Shown: positions 1-5,709, counted from the stretch's first letter. The stretch: 6,063 nucleotides of DNA from Thermoplasmata archaeon M9B2D (GCA_002900555.1 MUGD01000116.1:1-6063); one strand, 5' to 3'. A program made the numbers and translations. The notes: generated by a model not told the origin, from the letters alone.

Positions 1-1
1 G

Positions 2-721
2 AAGATTACCGAGGTGTTCAAGAAGGACATTGGGATTGGTGGCGTGCTTAGCATCCTGTGGTTCAAGCGATTAATGCCGAAGTATGCGACCAAGTTCATC
101 GATATGTGCATCATGGTGACTGCTGATCATGGTCCCGCGGTGTCCGGGGCGCATAACACGATTGTTGCGGCACGAGCTGGGAAAGACCTGATTTCGTCCC
201 TTGTCTCTGGGATGCTGACGATTGGTCCACGGTTCGGTGGAGCTATTGATGGTGCAGCCCAGATGTTCTCTGAGGCGTTGGATAGTGGAAAGACCCCGCA
301 GCAATTTGTCGATGGCATGAAGGCAAAAGGAGTCAACATCCAGGGTATTGGTCATCGGGTCAAATCGATTCACAACCCTGATATGCGGGTGACCATCATC
401 AAGAACTACGCAAAAAAACATTTCAAAAGAACGGCACTACTGGACTATGCTCTTGAGGTGGAAAAAATCACGACCTCAAAACGGGATAATTTGATCCTAA
501 ACGTCGACGGGTGTATCGGTATCTGCTTTGCGGATATGCTGCGTTCAGAGATGAAGAAAGAAGAGGCGGATGAATACATCAAGATGGGCGCGTTGAACGG
601 ATTGTTCGTCCTTGGCAGGAGCATCGGGCTTATTGGTCATTTCCTCGACCAGAAGCGTCTGAAACAAGGGTTGTACCGACATCCGTGGGACGACATCGCC
701 TACATGCTTCCTGAAAAATAG
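2..721 (+). CDS. aclA: ATP-citrate lyase, C-terminal citrate-synthase-like part (5' end outside window)
   Basis: This is the C-terminal 239 residues of ATP-citrate lyase, which splits citrate with CoA and ATP to acetyl-CoA, oxaloacetate, ADP and phosphate in the cytoplasm. The frame is open to the left edge and begins in-frame with KITEV, so the GTG at 14 is an internal valine and not a start. The citrate-synthase-like domain is complete in its key motifs: [14 protein letters not shown] (His at codon 128-130), GIGHRVKS (His at 353-355) and LNVDG (Asp at 506-508). These correspond to the catalytic His/His/Asp of human ACLY (H900, H975, D1026, from memory). The end, with [22 protein letters not shown] sequence, also matches the ACLY C-terminus. 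Whether the missing part is a split AclA subunit (about 600 residues, with a separate AclB) or a fused ACLY-type protein cannot be seen, so the symbol is provisional. A citrate synthase is less likely because the ACLY-specific motifs are so well kept. Confidence 0.95.
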   Translation, partial: KITEVFKKDIGIGGVLSILWFKRLMPKYATKFIDMCIMVTADHGPAVSGAHNTIVAARAGKDLISSLVSGMLTIGPRFGGAIDGAAQMFSEALDSGKTPQQFVDGMKAKGVNIQGIGHRVKSIHNPDMRVTIIKNYAKKHFKRTALLDYALEVEKITTSKRDNLILNVDGCIGICFADMLRSEMKKEEADEYIKMGALNGLFVLGRSIGLIGHFLDQKRLKQGLYRHPWDDIAYMLPEK

Positions 722-750
722 ATCAACTACAAGGTACGCTATCTCTTCGA

Positions 751-767
751 TTCTTCTTTTATTTTTT
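751..767 (+). terminator. T-rich terminator after ATP-citrate lyase
   Basis: A pyrimidine run, TTCTTCTTTTATTTTTT, starts 30 nt after the stop codon at 719-721. Such T-rich tracts end archaeal transcripts without needing a hairpin. The next gene is on the opposite strand, so a stop is expected here. Confidence 0.55.
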
Positions 768-790
768 AAAATATTGTTATTGTATACACT

Positions 791-830
791 CGAAAAATAA
801 AAGATGGGAAGTATTATTCCTTGATAATAC
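791..830 (-). terminator. Hairpin plus T-rich terminator after alba
   Basis: Read on the minus strand just past the alba stop, a perfect 7-bp inverted repeat (GTATTAT at 811-817 and ATAATAC at 824-830, 6-nt loop) is followed by a T-rich stretch, CTTTTATTTTTCG (791-803). This looks like a terminator for alba transcription coming from the right. With the T tract at 751-767 it separates the convergent pair. Confidence 0.55.
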
Positions 831-836
831 CCCTGT

Positions 837-1124
837 TTACTTTGAAAGAGATATCTCGATTGATGAGACGTTTGAGGTTCGTCCTTCCTCATTGGTGATT
901 GATTCTGTTCCGATGCGTATCTCTTTGATCTTTGCATCTTGGACAAACCGGTTTCTGGTGATCTCTGCTGCATCGACCGCTCTGCTGATCGCTCGGCCAC
1001 GTGCCTTGATGACGACTTCGGTGGATCCGCTGTTGAATTGCGTCACGACTGCCAGAACGTAGCTCATAGGTGGTTTGTTTCCAACATAGATCACGTTTTC
1101 TTCGCTTTCTTCTTTTGCTGTCAT
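837..1124 (-). CDS. albA: DNA/RNA-binding chromatin protein Alba
   Basis: This 95-residue protein is a full-length Alba (family about 90-100 residues), a dimeric archaeal chromatin protein that coats DNA and also binds RNA. Visible family signatures are NVIYVGNKP at residues 10-18, the long first helix with YVLAVVTQF at 22-30, [13 protein letters not shown] at 39-51, ITRNRF at 55-60 and the terminal strand NVSSIEI at 85-91. The loop carrying RTSNVSS is the arm that contacts the minor groove in known structures. The residue equivalent to acetylatable Lys16 of Sulfolobus Alba is Asn16 here, while Lys17 is kept. The ATG start is supported by GAGAGGT seven bases upstream and by its own TATA box. 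It lies 83 nt downstream of thiDN on the same strand and converges with the citrate lyase gene. Confidence 0.96.
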   Translation of the reverse strand: MTAKEESEENVIYVGNKPPMSYVLAVVTQFNSGSTEVVIKARGRAISRAVDAAEITRNRFVQDAKIKEIRIGTESITNEEGRTSNVSSIEISLSK

Positions 1125-1131
1125 AAACTAT

Positions 1132-1138
1132 ACCTCTC
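1132..1138 (-). promoter_or_regulatory. Ribosome binding site of alba
   Basis: On the minus strand GAGAGGT lies 7 nt before the ATG at 1122-1124. This fits the archaeal anti-Shine-Dalgarno sequence and fixes the start. It contrasts with thiDN, which has no such site. Confidence 0.7.
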
Positions 1139-1180
1139 TGTAAGTTTCTCGGTTAGTGTGCGGTCTTAACTGCGTGATTG

Positions 1181-1196
1181 TTTATATATGTTTCGT
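1181..1196 (-). promoter_or_regulatory. BRE/TATA promoter of alba
   Basis: The minus strand reads CGAAACATATATAAA: a BRE-like CGAAA (1192-1196) directly upstream of the TATA box CATATATAAA (1181-1190). The usual spacing of about 26 bp puts the transcription start near 1160, giving a leader of roughly 35 nt that carries the ribosome binding site. No strong T tract lies between the thiDN stop and this site, so some read-through from thiDN is possible. Confidence 0.65.
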
Positions 1197-1207
1197 AATT
1201 CTGTCTC

Positions 1208-2557
1208 TTATGGTCCCGATGTTTTTACCAACATCTTGATTTTTGCAAGCACGTCTTGTGGGTTTTTCCCTAGGATGCGAATCATCGGTTCTTTTCCTAC
1301 CGAGCCGGTGTCATAAATAATGTCCGGGACATACCCACAGGTCATGATAGCCTGTGTTGTCCCCCATTCCATGGTTGAGGGGGCGGTTGGTGGCTCAAGG
1401 TTCCTGTCAAACGACCCGACCGTAAAACCAATGGTTCTGCATTGATGCACTGTTTCGTGCAAGTAGCGGATGTTCAGTGCGGAACGCATGGTTTGGTCAT
1501 ATGATCGTGCGGCAAGAACAATCGATGCGACGTGTTTTGAGGCGCCAAAATCAAGGGTGCCGCAGAGAACAGGTCGTTGCGTATGTTTGGTGATCCTTCC
1601 GTTGATTGCACAGACCTCATCTCTTGTCGTTGCATTGGGGAGGCTGTAGGCAAAGTTCATCCCGACCTCAGGAATCATTTGGGGAGGGAGAAAACCCACG
1701 AGTGTTTCTACCGCGGTTTTCAACTGCAGCCAGACATCGAATTGTCCGTTGTTTCGTAGGAGAGGGGGAACGTGAATCGTTGACGAATGGTTCAGCACAT
1801 CAGCACCCTTCCCAGGGGAGTATCCCTCATGGATCATGCTCCAGACAATGGATTTTGCTTTCTGTACTGCAATACGCGGTGGCTCCCCTGCGGCAAGCAA
1901 TCCGGTGATAAGCGCGGAAAGCGTGCAACCGGACCCATGTGCTTTCTTCAAAGGGATCCGGGGGAGAGCAAAGCGATGAGTCTGTTTTCCGTCGTAGAGG
2001 AAATCAACAGCCATGTCGCCTGGCAGATGCCCGCCTTTCAGAAGGACATACGTCGGACCGAGGTTAAAGATGGTTTTACAGGCGTTTTCCACGTTTCTTT
2101 CCAGGGTGACTTCCAAGTCCGACAGTACGCATGCCTCTGGGATGTTTGCAGTCACCATCAATGCATGCGGCAGAAGGTCCTGTTTGAGCGCAGCAAGAAG
2201 GTTGTGATTGGCTAGCGTATCGCCACTGGTCGCGGCCATCACCGGGTCAACCACTGGTTTTATCTGATACTCCCGGAGCTTTTTCGAAACGACCTTGACG
2301 ATTTGCTCATCATACAGCATCCCGGTCTTTACTGCATCAATAGAAAAATCATCAAACAGGCTTTCGAGCTGCTGATCGATGACATCGGCTGGTACTTTGT
2401 AGATGGATCGTACCTGTTGTGTATTTTGTGCGGTGACGCAGGTAAGCACCGTCACCCCATGGATGCCTAAGTATGTAAATGATTTAAGGTCAGCCTGGAC
2501 GCCTGCGCCAGCTGAGGAATCTGAGCCTGCGATACTTAGTGCAACCTTTTTTTGCAT
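1208..2557 (-). CDS. thiDN: Bifunctional HMP(-P) kinase / thiamine-phosphate synthase, ThiD-ThiN fusion
   Basis: This 449-residue protein joins two thiamine biosynthesis enzymes. Residues 1 to about 260 are ThiD, a ribokinase-fold enzyme that phosphorylates hydroxymethylpyrimidine and its monophosphate: AGSDSSAGAGVQADLK at 10-25, VVDPVMAATSG at 102-112, LLKGGH at 172-177 and the anion-hole motif HGSGCTLSA at 207-215 with Cys211. Residues about 275-445 are ThiN, the archaeal thiamine-phosphate synthase unrelated to ThiE: IPEVGMNFAYSLPNATTRDE, CGTLDFGASKHVAS at 332-345 and DTGSVGKEPMIRILG. Arg321 and His342 match in spacing the catalytic Arg/His pair that I recall for Pyrobaculum ThiDN. The ATG at 2557 begins exactly with the ThiD N-terminus and sits at the expected transcription start. 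Alba follows on the same strand. The product feeds thiamine diphosphate, the cofactor of the nearby IorA. Confidence 0.96.
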   Translation of the reverse strand: MQKKVALSIAGSDSSAGAGVQADLKSFTYLGIHGVTVLTCVTAQNTQQVRSIYKVPADVIDQQLESLFDDFSIDAVKTGMLYDEQIVKVVSKKLREYQIKPVVDPVMAATSGDTLANHNLLAALKQDLLPHALMVTANIPEACVLSDLEVTLERNVENACKTIFNLGPTYVLLKGGHLPGDMAVDFLYDGKQTHRFALPRIPLKKAHGSGCTLSALITGLLAAGEPPRIAVQKAKSIVWSMIHEGYSPGKGADVLNHSSTIHVPPLLRNNGQFDVWLQLKTAVETLVGFLPPQMIPEVGMNFAYSLPNATTRDEVCAINGRITKHTQRPVLCGTLDFGASKHVASIVLAARSYDQTMRSALNIRYLHETVHQCRTIGFTVGSFDRNLEPPTAPSTMEWGTTQAIMTCGYVPDIIYDTGSVGKEPMIRILGKNPQDVLAKIKMLVKTSGP

Positions 2558-2578
2558 TCAGATGTCAAATGACGTACT

Positions 2579-2596
2579 AATTTATATGGATTCTTC
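2579..2596 (-). promoter_or_regulatory. BRE/TATA promoter of thiDN, leaderless
   Basis: On the minus strand GAAGAATCC (2588-2596) precedes CATATAAATT (2579-2588). The TATA centre is about 27 bp upstream of the A of the thiDN ATG at 2557, the normal distance from TATA to transcription start in archaea. No Shine-Dalgarno sequence lies in between. The mRNA should therefore start at or within a base or two of the start codon. Confidence 0.65.
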
Positions 2597-2644
2597 CTTG
2601 CTTTGTTTCATCATCGAGAGTAAAACCAGACGGAAATCGAATTG

Positions 2645-2658
2645 AAAAAAAATATGAA
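2645..2658 (-). terminator. T-run after the small ORF, upstream of thiDN
   Basis: The minus strand reads TTCATATTTTTTTT, with eight consecutive T (2645-2652), starting 14 nt after the small ORF's stop. It is bracketed by the inverted repeat AAATCGA (2634-2640) and TCGATTT (2662-2668). It would stop minus-strand transcription before the thiDN promoter. Confidence 0.45.
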
Positions 2659-2666
2659 GAATCGAT

Positions 2667-2777
2667 TTATGTTTCATTGACGTACGGGACGAGATTCCCA
2701 TCGTCTTGCTCTTCAAAAAGTGGGACCTGCTTTGGAGCTGTCTTATGTTCTATTATCACATAATTTTTTGTGGTCAT
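2667..2777 (-). CDS. Possible small acidic protein, 36 residues, unknown function
   Basis: A short ORF of 36 residues starts at the ATG at 2775-2777 and ends at the TAA at 2667-2669. I do not recognise it. It begins MTTKNYVIIEH, contains the acidic patch FEEQDDG at 21-27 and ends VPYVNET, with no membrane segment, signal peptide or cysteine. Support for coding: GGAGAG (2787-2792) lies 9 nt upstream of the ATG, an in-frame stop (2802-2804) bounds the ORF so that it is not the tail of something larger, and a T8 run follows the stop. A weak TATA-like GTTTATCAT at 2830-2838 is suitably placed for a start near 2807. It could also be chance, since the surrounding 600 bp contain no other gene. Confidence 0.4.
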   Translation of the reverse strand: MTTKNYVIIEHKTAPKQVPLFEEQDDGNLVPYVNET

Positions 2778-3137
2778 CTCTTCGAACTCTCCGGTGTTTT
2801 TCTAAGGTCAAGAAGCAGCAAGAATCAGGATGATAAACAGGTGTGGTAGTCGTGTAAGTGATCCCGATAACTCCTTCTCAATCTCTCCATTTTTTCTGTA
2901 ACCCTTGTTGGGTACATATACTTTCGTATTTATGCAAAAAAACCATGTCGTGTCATGGCAAGAAAATTTTTTTTACAAAAAAAGGGAAGGATGCTGGTCT
3001 CACTAGGAGGGATGGGATGCACTCTACAACTACCAGCTTAATTCCTTCCAGGGCAAAGAATTTGCTACTGTCTTAAGAACCTTGTTTGCAGACGAATATG
3101 CAGATATGTATGCAAGTGCAGTCTCATCGCATGTTAG
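2778..3137. other. Gene-free stretch with no convincing CDS
   Basis: I see no gene that I can support here. It is AT-rich with several homopolymer runs. It contains a short hairpin flanked by T-runs (2934-2974), a loose 12-bp periodicity beginning GCAGA/GCAGA/GCAAG at 3088-3123, and two stretches with protein-like translation but no start codon (plus frame from 3007, minus frame ending near 2808). A GTG-initiated 72-codon frame at 2858-3076 has an unlikely composition. No tRNA or known stable RNA is recognisable. Confidence 0.5.
2934..2974. terminator. Hairpin with T-runs on both sides, terminator-like
   Basis: CCATG (2943-2947) and CATGG (2954-2958) form a 5-bp stem with a 6-nt loop. Read on the minus strand the stem is followed at once by seven T (positions 2936-2942). 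On the plus strand eight T (2967-2974) follow after an 8-nt gap. The minus-strand form is the better terminator. No annotated gene ends here on either strand, which makes it odd. Confidence 0.4.
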
Positions 3138-3143
3138 TTTACC

Positions 3144-3168
3144 AGGTTTACCCAGGAGGGGTAAATTT
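3144..3168 (+). promoter_or_regulatory. Inverted repeat around a GGAGG sequence upstream of iorA
   Basis: TTTACCC (3147-3153) and GGGTAAA (3159-3165) form a perfect 7-bp inverted repeat around AGGAG. With G-U pairs it extends to ten pairs (3144-3168) in RNA. The GGAGG at 3155-3159 looks like a ribosome binding site for the ATG at 3171, but its 11-nt spacing is longer than at alba or iorB. The repeat could be a protein-binding operator on DNA next to the TATA box, or an RNA hairpin hiding that site if a longer transcript exists. Confidence 0.4.
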
Positions 3169-3173
3169 ATATG
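3160..3173 (+). promoter_or_regulatory. BRE/TATA promoter of iorAB
   Basis: GGTAAA (3160-3165), a possible BRE, is followed by the TATA box TTTATATG (3166-3173). Transcription should begin near 3195-3200, giving a leader of about 35 nt before the ATGs at 3231/3234. The ATG at 3171 would then lie inside the TATA box and not on this transcript. The reverse complement CATATAAAT also resembles the thiDN TATA box, so opposite-strand use is possible. Confidence 0.55.
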
Positions 3174-3233
3174 CTGGTTTTTTTTACCACATTTTGGGAA
3201 ATTTGCCTATCTTTTACCACCATGGTGTTGATG

Positions 3234-5108
3234 ATGTCTGAACTCACAGAAGATAAACCAGGAAAGCAGATACTGCTCTTAGGAAACGAAGCGATCACGC
3301 GCGGTGCCCTTGAGGCAGGAATAGATGTTGCGACCACCTACCCAGGGACTCCATCGTCTGAGATTGCTGATACGTTCTCTGCGATTGCGCAGGAAGCGAC
3401 CCGGCAGAACAAAGACCCTGGGTTCTATTTCCAGTACTCGGTCAATGAAAAAGTCGCCTTAGAGGTCGCTGCAGCCGCATCGTTCTGCGGCCTGCGGTCA
3501 CTGACCTGCATGAAACACGTCGGTCTGAATGTCGCAAGTGACACGTTCATGACCTACATGTATGTCGGCTGTCGTGGCGGTCATATCATCGTGTCAGCTG
3601 ACGACCCGTACTGTCATTCGTCGCAAAACGAGCAGGACAACCGATATTTCGCGTTGTTTGGCGGCGCACCGATGCTTGAGCCGACGACACCGCAGGAAGC
3701 AAAGGAGATGACGCGAATCGGCTTTGACATTTCAGAACAACTTTCATTACCGCTGCTCTTGCGGACGACCACCAGGCTGAACCATTCGCGAGGGCCAATC
3801 ACGCTTCATTCGATGCAGCAACCACGAAAAAAAGGGACCTTTACCAAAGACCCGTTGCTTGTGACTGTCCCTGCGACCGCACGGGCGAAACACCCAGTCC
3901 TGCTCAAACAGCTTCAGGAAGCAGAGAAAATCTCAGACAAATCACCATTTAACGAAATCATCACCGTAGGAAAACCAAAGGACGTCGGGATCGTCACCTC
4001 CGGTGTCTCCTATACCTATGTCAAAGAGATGGCGGAGGAGCTCAACCTCAATGTAAAGATATTGAAACTCGGCATGACCCATCCGATCCCCCGGACCATG
4101 TGCGAAACATTCATCACATCATGCTCGTCCATTATCATGGTAGAAGAACTCGAACCGTTCCTTGAGAACCAGTTCAAGCAACTCGCCTTTGATATCGGCG
4201 CTGACGTACAGATCTACGGTAAATCAACTGGTCATTTCTCCCGGCTCTATGAATACACCCCTGATATCGTCGCAGAAGCCTTCTCAAAAATCTTCAACGT
4301 AAAAACCCCGTTCCCAAAACCACCCCCGTCCACACTCAATGCCCCCCGACGCCCACCATCACTCTGCCCAGGCTGTCCACATCGCGCCACGTATTATGCG
4401 GTGAAGAAGGCAGCCCCAAAAGACACGGTGTATCCGACGGACATCGGATGCTACACCCTTGGCAAAGAACCGCCGCTAGAGATGGCTGATGTGCTGCTGT
4501 GCATGGGCTCAAACGCAGGCATGGCCTGTGGTTTTTCTGTTGCGACCGATCAGAAGATCATCTCGTTCATGGGGGATTCCACGTTCTTCCATTCAGGGAT
4601 CCCACCGATCGTCAACGCAGTGCATCACAACCATGATGTGGTGATCACGGTGCTTGATAACCGGACCACGGCGATGACTGGTCATCAACCGCACCCGGGA
4701 ACCGCCTATGACGGCATGGGACGACAGGCGAGACTTATCAAAGTCGAGGATGTCGTGAAAGGCTGCGGTGTGGAGCATATAGAGATTGTCGATCCCAACA
4801 AGATCAAAGACACGACCGCTGCGTTCAAACGCGCGTTGGAGTTCAAAGGCCCCTCCGTGGTCGTCAGCAAATCACCCTGTATCTTACTGGAGGTGCAGCG
4901 GAAACGGAAAGCAAAAGAAGAAATCCAGCTTTACCAGATCAATCAAGAAGTCTGTAAACGATGCAAGACCTGCATCGGCAGGTTCGGCTGCCCCGCGTTC
5001 TACTTCGCGGAGGACGGCAGCGTTCACATCGATCCAGCGCAATGTAACGGTTGTGGGAACTGCGTGCAGGTCTGTCCGTTTGGTGCGATCTCAGCGGAGG
5101 GTAAATAA
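3234..5108 (+). CDS. iorA: Indolepyruvate:ferredoxin oxidoreductase, alpha subunit
   Basis: IorA is the thiamine-diphosphate and iron-sulfur subunit of the enzyme that converts aryl pyruvates, made by transamination of aromatic amino acids, to aryl-acetyl-CoA and CO2 while reducing ferredoxin. With the start at 3234 it has 624 residues, usual for the family. The N-terminal pyrimidine-binding domain has LLLGNEAITRGALEAG and YPGTPSSE (36-43). A middle domain spans about 247-345. The TPP domain carries LCPGCPHR (377-384), GDST (447-450) and LDNRTTAMTG (474-483). Two 4Fe-4S clusters follow at Cys574/577/580/586 and Cys604/607/610/614. The frame is open from an ATG at 3171, but that would add 21 mostly hydrophobic residues (LVFFTTFWE...) foreign to a cytosolic enzyme and would place the start inside the TATA box. 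ATG 3231/3234 is preceded by GGTG (3224-3227). The stop overlaps iorB by one base. Confidence 0.93.
   Translation: MSELTEDKPGKQILLLGNEAITRGALEAGIDVATTYPGTPSSEIADTFSAIAQEATRQNKDPGFYFQYSVNEKVALEVAAAASFCGLRSLTCMKHVGLNVASDTFMTYMYVGCRGGHIIVSADDPYCHSSQNEQDNRYFALFGGAPMLEPTTPQEAKEMTRIGFDISEQLSLPLLLRTTTRLNHSRGPITLHSMQQPRKKGTFTKDPLLVTVPATARAKHPVLLKQLQEAEKISDKSPFNEIITVGKPKDVGIVTSGVSYTYVKEMAEELNLNVKILKLGMTHPIPRTMCETFITSCSSIIMVEELEPFLENQFKQLAFDIGADVQIYGKSTGHFSRLYEYTPDIVAEAFSKIFNVKTPFPKPPPSTLNAPRRPPSLCPGCPHRATYYAVKKAAPKDTVYPTDIGCYTLGKEPPLEMADVLLCMGSNAGMACGFSVATDQKIISFMGDSTFFHSGIPPIVNAVHHNHDVVITVLDNRTTAMTGHQPHPGTAYDGMGRQARLIKVEDVVKGCGVEHIEIVDPNKIKDTTAAFKRALEFKGPSVVVSKSPCILLEVQRKRKAKEEIQLYQINQEVCKRCKTCIGRFGCPAFYFAEDGSVHIDPAQCNGCGNCVQVCPFGAISAEGK
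5096..5101 (+). promoter_or_regulatory. Ribosome binding site of iorB inside the end of iorA
   Basis: GGAGGG lies 6 nt before the iorB ATG and within the last codons of iorA. The junction is TAATG: the iorA stop and the iorB start share the A at 5108. This points to coupled translation and equal amounts of both subunits. Confidence 0.75.
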
Positions 5109-5698
5109 TGAAGAAAAAAACAAGCATCGTTCTTACCGGTGTCGGCGGACAAGGAGTCATCACGGCTGCGAACCTATTAGGAAAAACCGCGGTGAAAGCA
5201 AAGGTCGGCGTGTTCGTCTCAGAGATCCATGGGATGGCGCAGCGTGGCGGTGCGGTTGTCTGCACGGTACGGTTAGGTGAGGTCTCCAGCCCGCTGCTCC
5301 CTAGTGGAACTGCGGACGTCCTGCTGAGCATGGAGCCCGTCGAAGCGCTGCGGAACATCTGCTATGTGCATAAGAAAACAAAGGTAATCACCGATAAAAC
5401 CCCGGTCATCCCGTTTACGGTCGCGGTGGGCGGCGAGCAGTACCCCAAGGTCGAAGAGATCTTCAAAGAACTCTCGACCCATGCTGATTTGTATACCATT
5501 GATGCCTTGCAGATCGCAAAAGAGGCAGGTGCGTTAATCACGAAGAACACGGTGATGCTTGGAGCGCTTGCCGCAAGCGGTGTATTGCCGTTCAAATCGG
5601 ACGTCTTGTTAGAGACCATCCTTGAAGCGGTCCCTGAGAAATACAGAGAGGTTAACAAGAAGGCATTCGAGGGTGGGATGAAGGCGATAAAAAAATAA
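5108..5698 (+). CDS. iorB: Indolepyruvate:ferredoxin oxidoreductase, beta subunit
   Basis: This is the 196-residue small subunit, the gamma-type domain of the 2-oxoacid:ferredoxin oxidoreductase superfamily, which pairs with IorA and helps to bind CoA and shape the active site. Family marks are the glycine-rich GVGGQGVITAANLLG at residues 11-25, SEIHGMAQRGGAV at 38-50 (the typical EIHGMAQRGG), LLPSGTADVLLSMEPVEALR at 63-82, and the TKNTVMLGALAASG segment at 145-158. Length and motifs are complete and no cysteine cluster is present, as expected. It is translated from a one-base overlap with iorA and must be on the same mRNA. No paralogous subunits (delta, epsilon) are nearby, which fits the two-subunit Ior type better than the four-subunit pyruvate or 2-oxoglutarate enzymes. 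Confidence 0.95.
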   Translation: MKKKTSIVLTGVGGQGVITAANLLGKTAVKAKVGVFVSEIHGMAQRGGAVVCTVRLGEVSSPLLPSGTADVLLSMEPVEALRNICYVHKKTKVITDKTPVIPFTVAVGGEQYPKVEEIFKELSTHADLYTIDALQIAKEAGALITKNTVMLGALAASGVLPFKSDVLLETILEAVPEKYREVNKKAFEGGMKAIKK

Positions 5699-5700
5699 GT
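5689..5700 (-). terminator. T-run terminator after purL
   Basis: The minus strand reads ACTTATTTTTTT, with seven T at 5689-5695, beginning 20 nt past the purL stop and overlapping the last codons of iorB. It would end purL transcription coming from the right. Confidence 0.45.
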
Positions 5701-5709
5701 GTTATCATT

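Larger units (their letters stand above)
3138..3218. repeat. Cluster of five TTTACC motifs around the iorA promoter
   Basis: TTTACC occurs at 3138-3143, 3147-3152, 3183-3188 and 3213-3218, and inverted as GGTAAA at 3160-3165. The copies flank and touch the TATA box at 3166-3173. Scattered single copies elsewhere in the window (for example near 1221, 3839 and 4933) show that the hexamer is not rare, but five within 81 bp is dense. They could be binding sites for a regulator of iorAB. Confidence 0.45.

Noticed and set aside
71..421. Minus-strand frame of 116 codons
   Set aside because: Antisense to the highly conserved citrate lyase domain; no supporting start signal.
781..788. Perfect palindrome TGTATACA
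   Set aside because: It lies between two converging terminators where an operator would be out of place; short AT-rich palindromes are common.
939..1169. Plus-strand frame of 76 codons
   Set aside because: It lies antisense over alba, whose coding sequence is certain; its cysteine- and phenylalanine-rich translation is a shadow.
2570..2685. TGACGTAC repeated at 2570-2577 and 2678-2685
   Set aside because: A single repeated 8-mer is expected by chance in 6 kb, and the second copy lies inside the small ORF.
2787..2803. GAGTTCGAA-like T-loop motif on the minus strand, considered as part of a tRNA
   Set aside because: No matching 5-bp T-stem, acceptor stem or anticodon arm can be formed around it.
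2808..2980. Minus-strand open frame of about 59 codons with a hydrophobic tail (LFIILILAAS)
   Set aside because: It has no ATG, GTG or TTG in frame. The nearby ATG at 2954-2956 is in another frame that stops after eight codons.
2858..3076. 72-codon plus-strand frame starting at GTG
   Set aside because: No ribosome binding site at a useful distance, low-complexity KK/TT-rich translation, runs through A8/T8 homopolymers, and no recognisable motif.
4786..5280. Plus-strand frame of 164 codons across the iorA/iorB junction
   Set aside because: It is an out-of-frame shadow of the ferredoxin domain of IorA and the start of IorB, with an Arg/Ser-rich composition.
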